A program made the translations under genes and the position numbers. From the NCBI RefSeq assembly GCF_017876755.1, contig NZ_JAGIOO010000001.1:1178001-1242000 (forward strand): DNA of 64,000 nt, written 5' to 3'. Position 1 is the stretch's first letter, and each line of letters begins with the position of its first letter. The notes under the pieces were generated by a model, which was not told the DNA's origin, searched no databases, and saw only the letters and a program-made list of their open reading frames with translations. This stretch comes from Crossiella equi (GTDB lineage: Bacteria > Actinomycetota > Actinomycetes > Mycobacteriales > Pseudonocardiaceae). Positions 48,582-57,765 of this stretch are shown here, piece after piece.

Positions 48582-49433
48582 TCAGCTGCCGATCGCCTGG
48601 GCCAGGAGGGCCAGGGCGGCCTGGGCCGAGGAGCCCGGTTCGGCGGTGACCAGGACGAGGGACTGGTCCGGGGCGTGGGTCAGCAACAGGGTCTGCTGGT
48701 GCACGACCAGGTCGCCGACCAGGGGGTGGCGCATCTCGTACTGGGTGCTGCCGCACGTCTGGACCTCGTGCTCGGCCCACATCGTGGCGAACTCCTCGCT
48801 GCCGGTGACCAGCTCGCCGATCAGGGTGCTCAGCAGGCGGTCCTCGGGGTGGCGGCCCGCCGTGATGCGCAGGTTGCCCACCACCGCCCTGGCCTTGGGG
48901 CGCCACCGCGGGTAGAGGTCCCGAGTGTGGGCGTCCAGGAAGACCAGGCGGGCCATGTTCGGGCGGTCGTCCGGGTGGTTCGGGGCGTTGAAGTCCAGGT
49001 GTCCGGCGAAGAAGGCGTGGCCCAGGCGGTTCCAGGCCAGCACGTCGGTGCGGCGTCCCAGCACGATCGCCGGGCTGGCGGCCACCGTGGCCAGAAGCTG
49101 TTCGGTCTCCGCGTGCACGTGCTCGACCGGTGGTCGCCGCGCGGTCCGGCGGTGTGGTCGGCGGGCCAGGGCGCGGAGGTGTTCGTGCTCGTCGGGGTCC
49201 AGTTGCAGGGCTCGGGCGATGCCGTCGACGACCTCGTCGGAGGCGCTCACCGACTGGCCCTGTTCGAGCCTGATGTAGTACGACGCGCTCACCCCGGCCA
49301 GCCCCGCGACCTCCTCGCGGCGCAGGCCCGGAACGCGGCGGCGTTCGCCGTAGGTGGACAGGCCCACGTCCTCGGGCGCCAGGCGGGCACGGCGTGCCTG
49401 CAGGTACTCGGCGAGCTGTCCTTGGTCGGCCAT
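48582..49433 (-). CDS. XRE-family regulator with MmyB-like ligand-binding domain
   Basis: A 283-residue regulator. The N-terminal helix-turn-helix (LRREEVAGLAGVSASYYIRLEQGQ) and RRVPGLRREEVA are typical of the MmyB group. The PAS-like C-terminal part has VLAWNRLGHAFF, NMARLVFLDAHTRDLYPRW and MRHPLVGDLVVHQQTLLL, the fatty-acid-binding MmyB domain. It is divergent from the metallo-hydrolase/esterase genes and may control them; such regulators usually act on an adjacent oxidoreductase or hydrolase gene. Confidence 0.9.
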   Translation of the reverse strand: MADQGQLAEYLQARRARLAPEDVGLSTYGERRRVPGLRREEVAGLAGVSASYYIRLEQGQSVSASDEVVDGIARALQLDPDEHEHLRALARRPHRRTARRPPVEHVHAETEQLLATVAASPAIVLGRRTDVLAWNRLGHAFFAGHLDFNAPNHPDDRPNMARLVFLDAHTRDLYPRWRPKARAVVGNLRITAGRHPEDRLLSTLIGELVTGSEEFATMWAEHEVQTCGSTQYEMRHPLVGDLVVHQQTLLLTHAPDQSLVLVTAEPGSSAQAALALLAQAIGS

Positions 49434-49572
49434 GACCCGAGTATGCCGCTCCGGCTCCGGCCCAGCCTGACACTGGCGTTGGTAGGAAAACCTCGATCTG
49501 GTCCGGGTGGCCCCGGGCGGACCAGCCTGGCCGGGTACCAGGCGGAACGCCCTTCACCAGCGAGGACCAGTC

Positions 49573-50478
49573 ATGAACCAGATCATGCTCGGCGAGGTCA
49601 CGGTCACCCGTGTCACGGAGTACTACGGCCCGGTGGGCCTGAAGCCCGCCGAGTTCTTCCCCGGCACCCCCGAGAGCTCGTGGCAGGACAACCGCGACTG
49701 GCTGGCACCGGACTTCTTGGGGGCCGGTTCCGGCGAGGTCCACGCGGCCACCCAGAGCTGGCTGCTGCGCAGCGAGGGCCGCACGATCCTGGTCGACACC
49801 GGCGCGGGCAACCACAAGGAACGCCCGTACGCACGGCAGTGGAGCAGGCTCGACACCGGCTACCTGGCCAACCTGGCCGCCGCGGGCGTGCGCCCCGAGG
49901 ACGTCGACCTCGTGATCAACACCCACCTGCACATCGACCACGTGGGGTGGAACACCCGGTTGGCGGGCCGCGACTGGGTGCCGACCTTCCCCAACGCCAC
50001 CTACCTGATGCCGTTGCGGGACCACGAGTTCTGGAACCCGGCCAACGAGCACAAGACCGTGTTCGGCAGGGGCAACCAGAACGTGTTCGAGGACAGCGTC
50101 ACCCCCGTGCAGGAGGCGGGTCTCGTGCGGTTGTGGGACGACTCCTACCGGATCGACGGGAACCTGCGCCTGGAGCTCGCGCCCGGCCACACCCCGGGCT
50201 CGTCGGTGCTGCACCTGGAGTCGGGCGGGGACCGGGCGATGTTCGTCGGTGACCTCGTGCACTCCCCGGTGCAGCTCCTGGAGCCGGAGACCAACTCGTG
50301 CTTCTGCGAGGACGTCGTCGAGGCCCGCGCGACCCGGCACCGGCTGCTCGGGCAGGCCGCCGAGACCAACGCGCTCGTCTTCCCCGCGCACCTCGGCGGG
50401 CACGGGGCCGTGCACGTCGCCCGGGACGGGTCCCGGTTCGCCATCACCGGCTGGGCCGGGTTCCCCCGGATCGCCTGA
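49573..50478 (+). CDS. Metallo-beta-lactamase-fold hydrolase
   Basis: A 301-residue MBL-fold enzyme. The zinc motif is INTHLHIDHVGW near residues 115-126, preceded by ILVDTGAGNHK. ELAPGHTPGSSVLHL carries the next His, AMFVGDLVHSP the bridging Asp, and FPAHLGGHGAV the last His. The pattern is like lactonase/quorum-quenching and related hydrolases, but the substrate is unknown. The ATG at 49573 has GCGAGGA upstream. It is followed 10 bp later by a carboxylesterase gene, suggesting an operon. Confidence 0.88.
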   Translation: MNQIMLGEVTVTRVTEYYGPVGLKPAEFFPGTPESSWQDNRDWLAPDFLGAGSGEVHAATQSWLLRSEGRTILVDTGAGNHKERPYARQWSRLDTGYLANLAAAGVRPEDVDLVINTHLHIDHVGWNTRLAGRDWVPTFPNATYLMPLRDHEFWNPANEHKTVFGRGNQNVFEDSVTPVQEAGLVRLWDDSYRIDGNLRLELAPGHTPGSSVLHLESGGDRAMFVGDLVHSPVQLLEPETNSCFCEDVVEARATRHRLLGQAAETNALVFPAHLGGHGAVHVARDGSRFAITGWAGFPRIA

Positions 50479-50488
50479 GGAGGCGGCA

Positions 50489-51919
50489 ATGCACAGCGAC
50501 CCAGTCGTCCACCTCGGTTCCGGCAGCGTGCGCGGGGTGCGGGAGGAGTTCGGGGAGCGCTACCGCGCCATCCCCTACGCCGCGCCGATGCGTGGTGCCG
50601 CGCGCTTCCGGGCGCCGACCGTCCATCCGGGCTGGTCCGGGGTCCGGGACGGCACCCGGCCCTCGCCGACCGCTCCACAGCCGGGGCGGGACTTCGGGCG
50701 GCTCGACCTGTCGCCCTACTTCGGTCCCGGCTGGGTGGCGGGCGAGGAGTACCTGACCGTGGACGTCCGCACTCCGGCCACGGACGGCGGAGCCCGGCCC
50801 GTCATGGTGTTCGTGCACGGCGGCGGGCTGATCACCGGTTCCACCCGGGCCGCGCTCTACGACGGTGGTGCGTTCGCCCGCGACGGCGTGGTGTTCGTGG
50901 CGGTCAACTACCGGCTGGGCATCCCGGGATTCCTCGAACTGGAGGACGCTCCGGCCAACCGGGGGCTCCTCGACGTCGTGCTGGCCCTGGCGTGGGTTCG
51001 GGACAACATCGCCGCCTTCGGCGGTGATCCGGGCAGGGTCACCGTGTTCGGGCAGTCCGCGGGGGCCAAGCTCATCGCGGCTTTGCTGTCGGTTCCGGAG
51101 GCCGAGGGTCTGTTCCGCCGCGCGATCGTCCAGAGCGGCGGTGGCACCGGGGCGTTCGCGGCTGAGCAGGCACAGCGCGTCACCCGGGCGGCGGCCGGTG
51201 CGCTGGGCATCGCACCGACCGCCGAGGCCTTCGCCGGGATCCCGGACGAACGACTGCTCGAAACATTCCCAATTCTGTCCACAGTGGACTTGCGGACCGA
51301 TACCGCCTTCGACCCGCTCGTCGGACTGAGCCCGTTCAGCCTGGTGTTGCCGCTCGGGGAGCTGACAGCCAGCCATGCCGGGAACGTCGGCCTGCTGATC
51401 GGCACGAACACCGAGGAGGGCAACCTCTACCTTGTGCCGCAAGGGAAGTTCGAGTCCTCCACGGCTGCCGATGTGCACGCGGTCGCCGCGGCCACGCGCG
51501 GCGACCCCGATGCCGCGATCGCCGAGCACCTCGCGCGCCGACCGGCGGCGACGCCGGGCGAGCTGCGGTCGGGCCTGCTCGCCGACGCCCTGTTCGGGCT
51601 CGGGTCCGCACGGCTGACCGCCGCCCACGCCCGGCTGGCCCCCGGCCGCACCCACGCCTACTCCTTCGGCTACCGCTCCACCGCACTGGACGGCCGCCTG
51701 GGCGCCGCGCACACCGTGGAGCTGCCGTTCGTCTTCGACATCGCCGATGAACCCTGGCTGCACGGCGACACCGGCCTGCTCGGACCGGATCCGGCCCCAC
51801 CCGGGCTCGCGTCCCGGATGCACGCCGCGTGGGTCTCCTTCGCCGCCAACGGAGATCCGGGCTGGGCGGCGTACACGGAGCAGGATCCCGTCGTGGAGGT
51901 CTTCGGGGTCACACGGTGA
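50489..51919 (+). CDS. Type-B carboxylesterase (second copy), GQSAG elbow
   Basis: A 476-residue carboxylesterase. The oxyanion hole is VFVHGGGLITG, the nucleophile elbow FGQSAGA (Gln in place of the usual Glu, and Ala in place of the second Gly), and the C-terminal AAHTVELPFVFD closes the fold as in the esterase at 2251-3699. The ATG at 50489 has GAGGAGG upstream. The gene overlaps the convergent quinone-oxidoreductase gene by 11 bp. It is probably co-transcribed with the metallo-hydrolase. Confidence 0.87.
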   Translation: MHSDPVVHLGSGSVRGVREEFGERYRAIPYAAPMRGAARFRAPTVHPGWSGVRDGTRPSPTAPQPGRDFGRLDLSPYFGPGWVAGEEYLTVDVRTPATDGGARPVMVFVHGGGLITGSTRAALYDGGAFARDGVVFVAVNYRLGIPGFLELEDAPANRGLLDVVLALAWVRDNIAAFGGDPGRVTVFGQSAGAKLIAALLSVPEAEGLFRRAIVQSGGGTGAFAAEQAQRVTRAAAGALGIAPTAEAFAGIPDERLLETFPILSTVDLRTDTAFDPLVGLSPFSLVLPLGELTASHAGNVGLLIGTNTEEGNLYLVPQGKFESSTAADVHAVAAATRGDPDAAIAEHLARRPAATPGELRSGLLADALFGLGSARLTAAHARLAPGRTHAYSFGYRSTALDGRLGAAHTVELPFVFDIADEPWLHGDTGLLGPDPAPPGLASRMHAAWVSFAANGDPGWAAYTEQDPVVEVFGVTR

Positions 51920-52835
51920 GGACGAGCTTTCCCCGCAGACCCCCGCCCTCCAGCAGCCGGTGTGCGTCGGCGATCCGCTCGAAGGGGAACGCCTCCTGCA
52001 CGTGCACCCGGAGCTGGCCCCGTTCGACCAGGTCGACGAGGCCGCGCAGGCCGACCGGGTCGGGGTCGACGCCGATGCCGCTGAAGCGCAGGCCCGCCGC
52101 CTCGTACCGGGCGGCGAGCGCCACCTCCTCGTCGGCGACCGCCGTCACCAGGTGGCCGCCCGGCCGGAGCACGCCCAGGGAGCGCTCGGCGGTGTCGCCG
52201 CCGATCGTGTCGAACACGACGTCGACGTCGCGGACCACCTCGGCGAAGTCGACCGCGGTGTAGTCGACCACCTCGTCGGCGCCGAACCCCTCGACGAACT
52301 CCCGTTTGCCCGCGCTGGCGGTGGTGATCACGTGTGCGCCGAGGGCCTTCGCGACCTGGATCGCGATGTGGCCGACCCCGCCGCCACCGCCGTGGACCAG
52401 GACCCGGTCGCCCTCGCCCACCCCGGCGAGGTCGACCAGGCCCTGCCACGCGGTGAGCCCGACGATCGGCAGTGCCGCCGCCTCCACGTGGGAGAGCGAG
52501 GCCGGTTTGCGCACCAGGTGCACCGCCGGGGCCGCCACGAGCTCGGCGTAGGCGTTGGCCGCCCTGGGGAACATCGGCATGCCGAACACCTCGTCGCCCG
52601 GGCGGAACCGCCACGTCAGCGCTTGTTCGACCACACCGCTGACGTCCCAGCCGAGGATGAACGGCGGTTGGCCGAGCAGTGGGAACTCGCCTGCGCGCAG
52701 GCGCGCCTCCAGCGGGTTCAGGCCGATCGCCTTGACGCGGACCAGGACCTCGCCCGGCAGGGGCTGGGGTTCGGGGGCGTCCTCGACGGTGAGGACTTCG
52801 GGTCCGCCGAGCGTGTGCTGGGTGATGACTCGCAT
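51909..52835 (-). CDS. NADPH:quinone reductase-like zinc-independent medium-chain dehydrogenase
   Basis: A 308-residue MDR-family protein. GLNPLEARLRAGEFP and ILGWDVSGVV are the N-terminal GroES-like part. VLVHGGGGGVGHIAIQVAKALGAHV is the Rossmann NADP site with the quinone-reductase VHGGxGGVG signature, and ATIGGDT-like VFDTIGGDTAERSLGVLRPGG follows. No catalytic zinc ligands are seen. The ATG at 52835 aligns with the family start. It is divergent from an SDR gene, with an AT-rich 82-bp gap that contains TTGACA at 52883-52888. Confidence 0.88.
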   Translation of the reverse strand: MRVITQHTLGGPEVLTVEDAPEPQPLPGEVLVRVKAIGLNPLEARLRAGEFPLLGQPPFILGWDVSGVVEQALTWRFRPGDEVFGMPMFPRAANAYAELVAAPAVHLVRKPASLSHVEAAALPIVGLTAWQGLVDLAGVGEGDRVLVHGGGGGVGHIAIQVAKALGAHVITTASAGKREFVEGFGADEVVDYTAVDFAEVVRDVDVVFDTIGGDTAERSLGVLRPGGHLVTAVADEEVALAARYEAAGLRFSGIGVDPDPVGLRGLVDLVERGQLRVHVQEAFPFERIADAHRLLEGGGLRGKLVLTV

Positions 52836-52917
52836 GGCACCCACGCTAGATTTCCGCCAGGAACCGGCAGGTACCTCGAATGTTGACATTAGGACAATCC
52901 TGCGCGACGGTGGGGCG

Positions 52918-53694
52918 GTGAACTACGGCACGGGGAGGGGCGTCCTGGTCACCGGCGCGTCCCGGGGCATCGGGCGGGCAGTCGCCACCGCGTTCGCCGA
53001 GGGTGGCGACCGGGTCGCGCTGCACTACGCCAGCCGCCGGGCCGACGCCGAGGAGACGCTGCGCCAGCTGCCCGGGACCGGGCACGCGCTCATCGAGGGT
53101 GATCTCGGGGAAACCGGTGCGGGACAGCGGGTCGTGGCCGAGGCCGTGCGGGCGCTCGGGCAGGTGGACGTGCTGGTCAACAACGCCGCCCTGGCCCCCT
53201 CCGCCGATACTCTGCACCGGGTTACCGAGGTCTCCCTGGAGACCTGGCAGCAGGTGTGGCGGCGCATGCTGGAGGTCAACGTGCTGGGTGCGACCGAGGT
53301 GACCTGGGCCGTGGCCCGGCACCTCCTCGAGCGCGGTGCCGGTGGCGGCATCGTGAACGTCGGCTCCCGTGGGGCGTTCCGCGGTGAACCCGACTTCCCC
53401 GCCTACGGGGCGAGCAAGGCCGCGCTGCACGCCTTCGGACAGTCGATGGCCGTCGCGCTGGCGCCGCACGGCATCACCGTCACCTCGGTGGCCCCGGGTT
53501 TTGTCGCCACCGAACGGCAGTCCGGCAAGCTCGCCGGGCCCGACGGGGACCGCGTGCGCGACGAGAGCCCGTTCGGCCGGGTCGGCACGCCCGGGGAGAT
53601 CGCCGCGGCCGTGCACTTCCTCGCCTCGCCCGCCGCGGCGTGGGCCTCGGGCACCGTCGTCGACCTCAACGGCGCCTCGTACCTGCGGACCTGA
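52918..53694 (+). CDS. Short-chain dehydrogenase/reductase
   Basis: A 258-residue classical SDR. The cofactor loop is VLVTGASRGIGRAVATAF, VLVNNAALA carries the NNAG equivalent, and the catalytic set is Ser (VNVGSRGAFRG) with Tyr and Lys in YGASKAALHAF. The C-terminal part has PFGRVGTPGEIAAAVHFLASPAAAWASGTVVDLNG. The GTG at 52918 is chosen because the match begins there; the ribosome site is weak. It is divergent from the quinone-reductase gene and converges on a response-regulator gene 2 bp away. Confidence 0.87.
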   Translation: MNYGTGRGVLVTGASRGIGRAVATAFAEGGDRVALHYASRRADAEETLRQLPGTGHALIEGDLGETGAGQRVVAEAVRALGQVDVLVNNAALAPSADTLHRVTEVSLETWQQVWRRMLEVNVLGATEVTWAVARHLLERGAGGGIVNVGSRGAFRGEPDFPAYGASKAALHAFGQSMAVALAPHGITVTSVAPGFVATERQSGKLAGPDGDRVRDESPFGRVGTPGEIAAAVHFLASPAAAWASGTVVDLNGASYLRT

Positions 53695-53696
53695 GG

Positions 53697-54341
53697 TCAG
53701 CCCAGTCCGGCCTCGTGCACCAGGATCGCCACCTGGGTGCGGTTGGCCGCGTCCAGCTTGCCCTTGATGCGTCCGATGTGGACCTTCACGGTCGAGTCGC
53801 TCAGGAAGAGCTCGCCCGCGATCTCGGCGTTGCTGAGGCCGCGGCCGATCAGGACCGCCACCTCGCGCTCGCGCGGGGTCAGGGTGTCCAGGCGGGTGCG
53901 GGCGTCCTGGGCGGCGGCACCCTCGGCGAAGCGGCTGAGCAGGCGTTTGGTGATGCGCGGGGAGATCATCGCCTCGCCGCCCGCGACCACCCGGACGGCG
54001 TCCACCAGGGCCCTCGGCGGGCTGTCCTTGAGGAGGAAGCCCGCCGCGCCGTGGCGGAGGGCGGCGTAGACGTAGGCGTCCACGTCGAAGGTGGTGAGGA
54101 TGACCACCGCCGGGGCATCGTCCTGCTGGGAGAGGCGGCGGGCCACCTCGATGCCGTCCACCTTGGGCATCTGGATGTCGGTGAGCACCACGTCCGGGCG
54201 GTGCTGCTCGACCAGGGACACCACGTGCTCGCCGTCGGTGGCCTCGGCGACGACCTGGATGTCCTCGGCGGACTCCAGGATCATCCGGATGCCGCTGCGG
54301 ACCAGCTCGTCGTCCTCCAGCAGCAGCACCTTGACCGTCAC
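53697..54341 (-). CDS. NarL/FixJ response regulator
   Basis: A 214-residue response regulator. The receiver has Asp10-Asp11, phospho-acceptor Asp55 in DVVLTDIQMP, Thr in VVILTTFD and Lys in GFLLKD. The C-terminal LuxR helix-turn-helix is LTPREREVAVLIGRGLSNAEIAGELFLSDSTVKVHIGRIKGKL. The GTG at 54341 overlaps the stop of the kinase gene, so the pair is co-translated. Targets are not evident; no ABC or efflux gene adjoins it directly. Confidence 0.93.
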   Translation of the reverse strand: MTVKVLLLEDDELVRSGIRMILESAEDIQVVAEATDGEHVVSLVEQHRPDVVLTDIQMPKVDGIEVARRLSQQDDAPAVVILTTFDVDAYVYAALRHGAAGFLLKDSPPRALVDAVRVVAGGEAMISPRITKRLLSRFAEGAAAQDARTRLDTLTPREREVAVLIGRGLSNAEIAGELFLSDSTVKVHIGRIKGKLDAANRTQVAILVHEAGLG

Positions 54342-55477
54342 ATCGCCTCCATCGGGAACCTCGCCAGTACCTGGAACTGCTCGCCCAGTGGCCCCACGGT
54401 CAGGGCGCCGTCGGCGAGGTCGACCCGCTCGCGCATGCCCACCAGGCCGTAACCCGAGCCCGGGACCGCGGCGCCGGTGGCCGTGCGGCGGTTGGTCACG
54501 CGGACCACGAGCTCGTCCTCCTCGGCGGTGACCACCACGACGACCGGGGCACCGGGGGCGTGTTTGCCCGCGTTGGTCAGGGCTTCCTGGACCACGCGGT
54601 AGGCGGCGCGGCCGATCGGGATCGGCACCTCCGGCATCGGGTCGGGCAGGGTCAGGGACACCTGGCCGCCACCGGCCACCACGTCCTCGACCAGCTCGCG
54701 CACCGAGGCCAGCATGCCCGTGCCCGCCCGGCGCTCGGGCTCCTCGTCACCACCGTCCTCGCGGAGGACCTTGAGGATGCCGCGCAGCTCGTCCAGGGCG
54801 GTCACGCTGACCTGCCGGATCGTCTCGGCCGACTGCTCGGTCTGGGCATCGGGCGCCCGCACGGACAGCGCCCCGGCCTGCAGGGCGATGGCGGTGACCC
54901 GGTGCGCGACCACGTCGTGCATCTCCCGGGCGATCCGCCTGCGCTCGGCCGACACCGCCTGCTCGGCCAGCAGCGTGCGGTTGCGCTCGGCCTCCTCGGC
55001 CCGTTCGCGCAACAACTGGAGCACGGCGGCCCGCTGGTGCATCCACAACCCGCCGAGCGTGGGCGCCAGGAAGAACAGGCCCAGCTGGATCGTGAACGGC
55101 ACCAGGTCGAACTCACCGTCGCCGAACGTCATGTCCAACCCGGTGGCCACAACCGCCACCACACCAATGCCCAAGGTCACCAGGTGCACGCCGAACCGCG
55201 CGGCCACCGAGTACATGCCCACCGTGATCGGCAGCAGCGTGAGCCCGAAGTACATGCCGACCAGCCCGACGACCAGCAGCACCAAGGGGTACCGCCGCCG
55301 CATGAGCATCGCCGCGGTCAGCGCGGCGATCGCGACCGGGTAGGCGGACTGGTTCTGCGCCGAGCGCGTACCCCAGAGGTCGAAGAACAGCATGCCCCCG
55401 GTGAGGACCAGGTCGAGCACCAGGAGCTCGACCCGCCCGTCCCACCAGGTGCGCCACACGCGCTGGTACCACCGCAT
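54338..55477 (-). CDS. Two-component sensor histidine kinase, NarL-partner type (HisKA_3)
   Basis: A 379-residue kinase. Four to five membrane helices in the first 150 residues form a small sensing domain, followed by a coiled coil. The HisKA_3 box is RRIAREMHDVVAHRVTAIALQAG, with phosphorylated His near residue 187. ALTNAGKHAPGAPVVV and GSGYGLVGMRERV are the ATP-binding N and G boxes. The start is ATG 55477. The cognate regulator follows with a 4-bp overlap. The lack of a large extracellular loop suggests sensing within the membrane. Confidence 0.92.
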   Translation of the reverse strand: MRWYQRVWRTWWDGRVELLVLDLVLTGGMLFFDLWGTRSAQNQSAYPVAIAALTAAMLMRRRYPLVLLVVGLVGMYFGLTLLPITVGMYSVAARFGVHLVTLGIGVVAVVATGLDMTFGDGEFDLVPFTIQLGLFFLAPTLGGLWMHQRAAVLQLLRERAEEAERNRTLLAEQAVSAERRRIAREMHDVVAHRVTAIALQAGALSVRAPDAQTEQSAETIRQVSVTALDELRGILKVLREDGGDEEPERRAGTGMLASVRELVEDVVAGGGQVSLTLPDPMPEVPIPIGRAAYRVVQEALTNAGKHAPGAPVVVVVTAEEDELVVRVTNRRTATGAAVPGSGYGLVGMRERVDLADGALTVGPLGEQFQVLARFPMEAM

Positions 55478-55538
55478 CGGTGACCACTCTAGGCCGTCCG
55501 GCCCAGCGGGCGGTCCCGGCGTCGACGGCGCGGCGGGT

Positions 55539-56092
55539 TCAGGTCGCCAGCACGGTCACGGCGAACTGCACCGCGTTGGGGCGGAGAGCAACGTCGTGGT
55601 CGGGCTCACCGGCCAGCACCATGGCACCGCCAGCCCGGTAGCCAAGTTGGGTGCCGGGAACGGCGATCAAGGGCACCTGGCAGGAGCGCCCATCGCCGGG
55701 TCCTAGTCCCCCGGGCACGGTGGGGCCCAGGACTTCCGGCACGGTGGAGTCGGTGTTCTGGTGGTTGAAGAACGCTTCGGGGGTGGGGGAAGCGAGCGGT
55801 CGATGTTGACGAAGAACGGGGTGACGAACTTGAGGCTGACCGGGTGACGCGTCGGGTGGGGGCGCGGTTTTCCACGAACACCTCCAGGACACCCCGGGGC
55901 GTTCTCGCCTCGCCGTTGATCATGGTGTTCTCGGTGCACACCATCAACCCGTTGTCCTGCAGCACCTCGTGCGAGGCGTGGACGCTCCCACCGCCAGCGG
56001 GGCCCGCGGCCGCTTCTCCTGATCCCAGCACCACCGCCGCACCCTCCCCCTGCCTGGATGAACTGCCGCCGTGACAACGACTCCGCACCCAT
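55539..56092 (-). pseudogene. Frameshifted Tat-exported protein of unknown family
   Basis: From ATG 56092 a Tat signal (SLSRRQFIQAGG) opens a frame. The coherent sequence then switches frame to LQDNGLMVCTENTMINGEARTPRGVLEVFVENRAP, then to VSLKFVTPFFVNIDRSLPP, and then to EAFFNHQNTDSTVPEVLGPTVPGGLGPGDG and AVPGTQLGYRAGGAMVLAGE. It ends at a stop at 55539. At least three frameshifts have broken the gene. I do not recognise the family; the restored protein would be about 185 residues. Confidence 0.6.
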
Positions 56093-56232
56093 GACCGACT
56101 CCCCCGTTCCGCAGGATCCCGGCAAGGCATCGCATTGCCGCGCAGCAGGAGGGTTCCGCTGGCACAGCCGATCCGGCGAAGACCTTCGCCCACCGAGAAA
56201 GCGCGCTCGGCGAGATCGGGGCTTGCTCACTG

Positions 56233-56405
56233 TCAGTAGCGAGTTCGGTCCTGCCTGAGATGGCGCAGTGCCGCCTCGGACTCGGAACCCGGCGCCGCCT
56301 GGTAGATCCACAGCTGGCGGAACCGGGTACTGCGCATGGACAGCTCGTCGACCAGCTCGGTCAGGCGGGGCGGGTGCGGCGGGCGGCCCGTGGCGGCGCG
56401 CAGGG
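56233..56405 (-). pseudogene. C-terminal remnant of an MmyB-like XRE regulator
   Basis: The minus strand reads ATGRPPHPPRLTELVDELSMRSTRFRQLWIY, then QAAPGSESEAALRHLR and a stop at 56233. LTELVDELSxRSxxFRxLW is the signature of the MmyB-type ligand-binding domain seen intact at 48582-49433. Everything upstream, including the helix-turn-helix, is missing at a junction near 56405. Confidence 0.6.
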
Positions 56406-56820
56406 AACCAGGCCCGCCTGTTCGGGGCGTACCAGCGCACCGTCATGGATGCCATGACCGAGGCACTGGCCAGCGCGGGCACCGGGCCGGTGGTCGGGCC
56501 GCGCCACCTGGAACAGCGGGTGAACGCGTTGAACGCGGTGGTGACGCGCCTGCTGGCCGGGTACTTCGTGAAGAACCTGCTCGGCCAGGTGCCGGGCATC
56601 CGGCGCGACGGCGTCCTCTGGCCCTTCAACACCACCCCGACATCGGCCGGGCGGCGGCGCACAGCCTGCTCACCCCGGTCGCCGCGGCGGAGGTCGTCGA
56701 GCTGCAGGGTGAACGCCACCCGAGCATGGCCGAGGCCACCGCCGTCATCGGGCGGATCGCCGGGCTGCCGGACCGGCGTTGTGTGTGGCAGGGCAGCACG
56801 AGGGGGTACTGCCGGTCTAA
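56405..56820 (+). pseudogene. Fragment of an unrecognised protein, frameshifted
   Basis: The plus strand reads NQARLFGAYQRTVMDAMTEAL, then ALNAVVTRLLAGYFVKNLLGQVPGIRRDGVLWPF, switches frame near 56640, and continues AAAHSLLTPVAAAEVVELQGERHPSMAEATAVIGRIAG to a stop near 56820. It has no credible start. The family is unknown. The region 56093-56232 before it holds nothing recognisable. Confidence 0.45.
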
Positions 56821-57722
56821 CGCTTGTGCCCCTTGTGCACCCACTTCGCCGTCATGATCTCCTTCTCGTAGACGGCGCCGTAGCGGTCGCTGGTGCCGGT
56901 GAGGTGGAACGGCCCGTCCGGTGGCTGGATCCGCACGGACTGGGGTGTGCCATCGATGACGAGGTCCGCCTGGAGCGCCCAGGTGTAGTGGGCCTTCTTC
57001 GCATGTGCCTCGATGCGCATCACCACGGCCTCGCCGTCGGCGAGGGTGATGCTGTTCTCCTCGAAGTAGCGACCGCGGAGCTGACCGTCCTTGATCGTCC
57101 GCGCTGACCGGTCCTGCTCGTCGAGGTTGAAGCCCAGGACCAGGTTCGACTGGTTGCCCGCCGACGGGATGCTCAGCAAGGTTCCCGAGAGGTTCGGTTC
57201 CTCTTTGACGACCTCGGCCCGCAGATTGGTGATCACGACGTTGCGCGAGGTGGCGCCCTCGATGGTGACCGTACTGCTGAGCACACCGACCTTGACGCCC
57301 GTGCTCAGGGCGTGCGGCGACCGGGCCCGGTAGGCGTCCGAGCTGGGCAGCTCGTGCTGCCGCTCCGGAGGGACGGCTGCCGCCATGGCGTAGCTGGTGT
57401 CACGGTCCTGGGCGTCGTCACGGGTGGCCGTGGTCAACACCGGTGGCCGCACGATGTCCCGGGTACTGTTCCAGATCCACGGTGCCGCCACGGCGACCAC
57501 GGCCACCACCACTGTCGTGATCAGGAACTTGCCGCTGCCGAAGACCGCCGTCACCACCGATTTGGCGCCCTCTCGGCTGGCGGCCGGTCCCGCCGCCACC
57601 TCCAGCTGCTCCTTGTCGGGCGAAGCGCTGTCCTTGGCACTGTCAGTGGTCTCTGGCGGTGGCCGGTGCTCCTCGTCCGCCGGACTCGCGGCCTTGCCGG
57701 GGAGGCCGTCCTCGTCGGTCAC
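56817..57722 (-). CDS. Membrane-anchored protein of unknown function, operon with the following gene
   Basis: A 301-residue protein. A charged, disordered cytoplasmic N-terminus (~60 residues) is followed by one membrane helix (FLITTVVVAVVAVAAPWIW, about residues 67-87) and a predicted beta-rich outer domain (VGVLSSTVTIEGATSRNVVITNLRAEVV, VLGFNLDEQDRSARTIKDGQ, GEAVVMRIEAHAKKAHYTWALQADLVIDG). I do not recognise the family; immunoglobulin-like folds of this kind occur in actinobacterial accessory envelope proteins. The start is GTG 57722. It lies 44 bp after the frameshifted gene in the same direction, with which it likely forms an operon. Confidence 0.72.
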   Translation of the reverse strand: MTDEDGLPGKAASPADEEHRPPPETTDSAKDSASPDKEQLEVAAGPAASREGAKSVVTAVFGSGKFLITTVVVAVVAVAAPWIWNSTRDIVRPPVLTTATRDDAQDRDTSYAMAAAVPPERQHELPSSDAYRARSPHALSTGVKVGVLSSTVTIEGATSRNVVITNLRAEVVKEEPNLSGTLLSIPSAGNQSNLVLGFNLDEQDRSARTIKDGQLRGRYFEENSITLADGEAVVMRIEAHAKKAHYTWALQADLVIDGTPQSVRIQPPDGPFHLTGTSDRYGAVYEKEIMTAKWVHKGHKR

Positions 57723-57765
57723 CGTGCGGCCCCTTCCGCGCTCATCCGGTCTCGCAGCACGTTCG

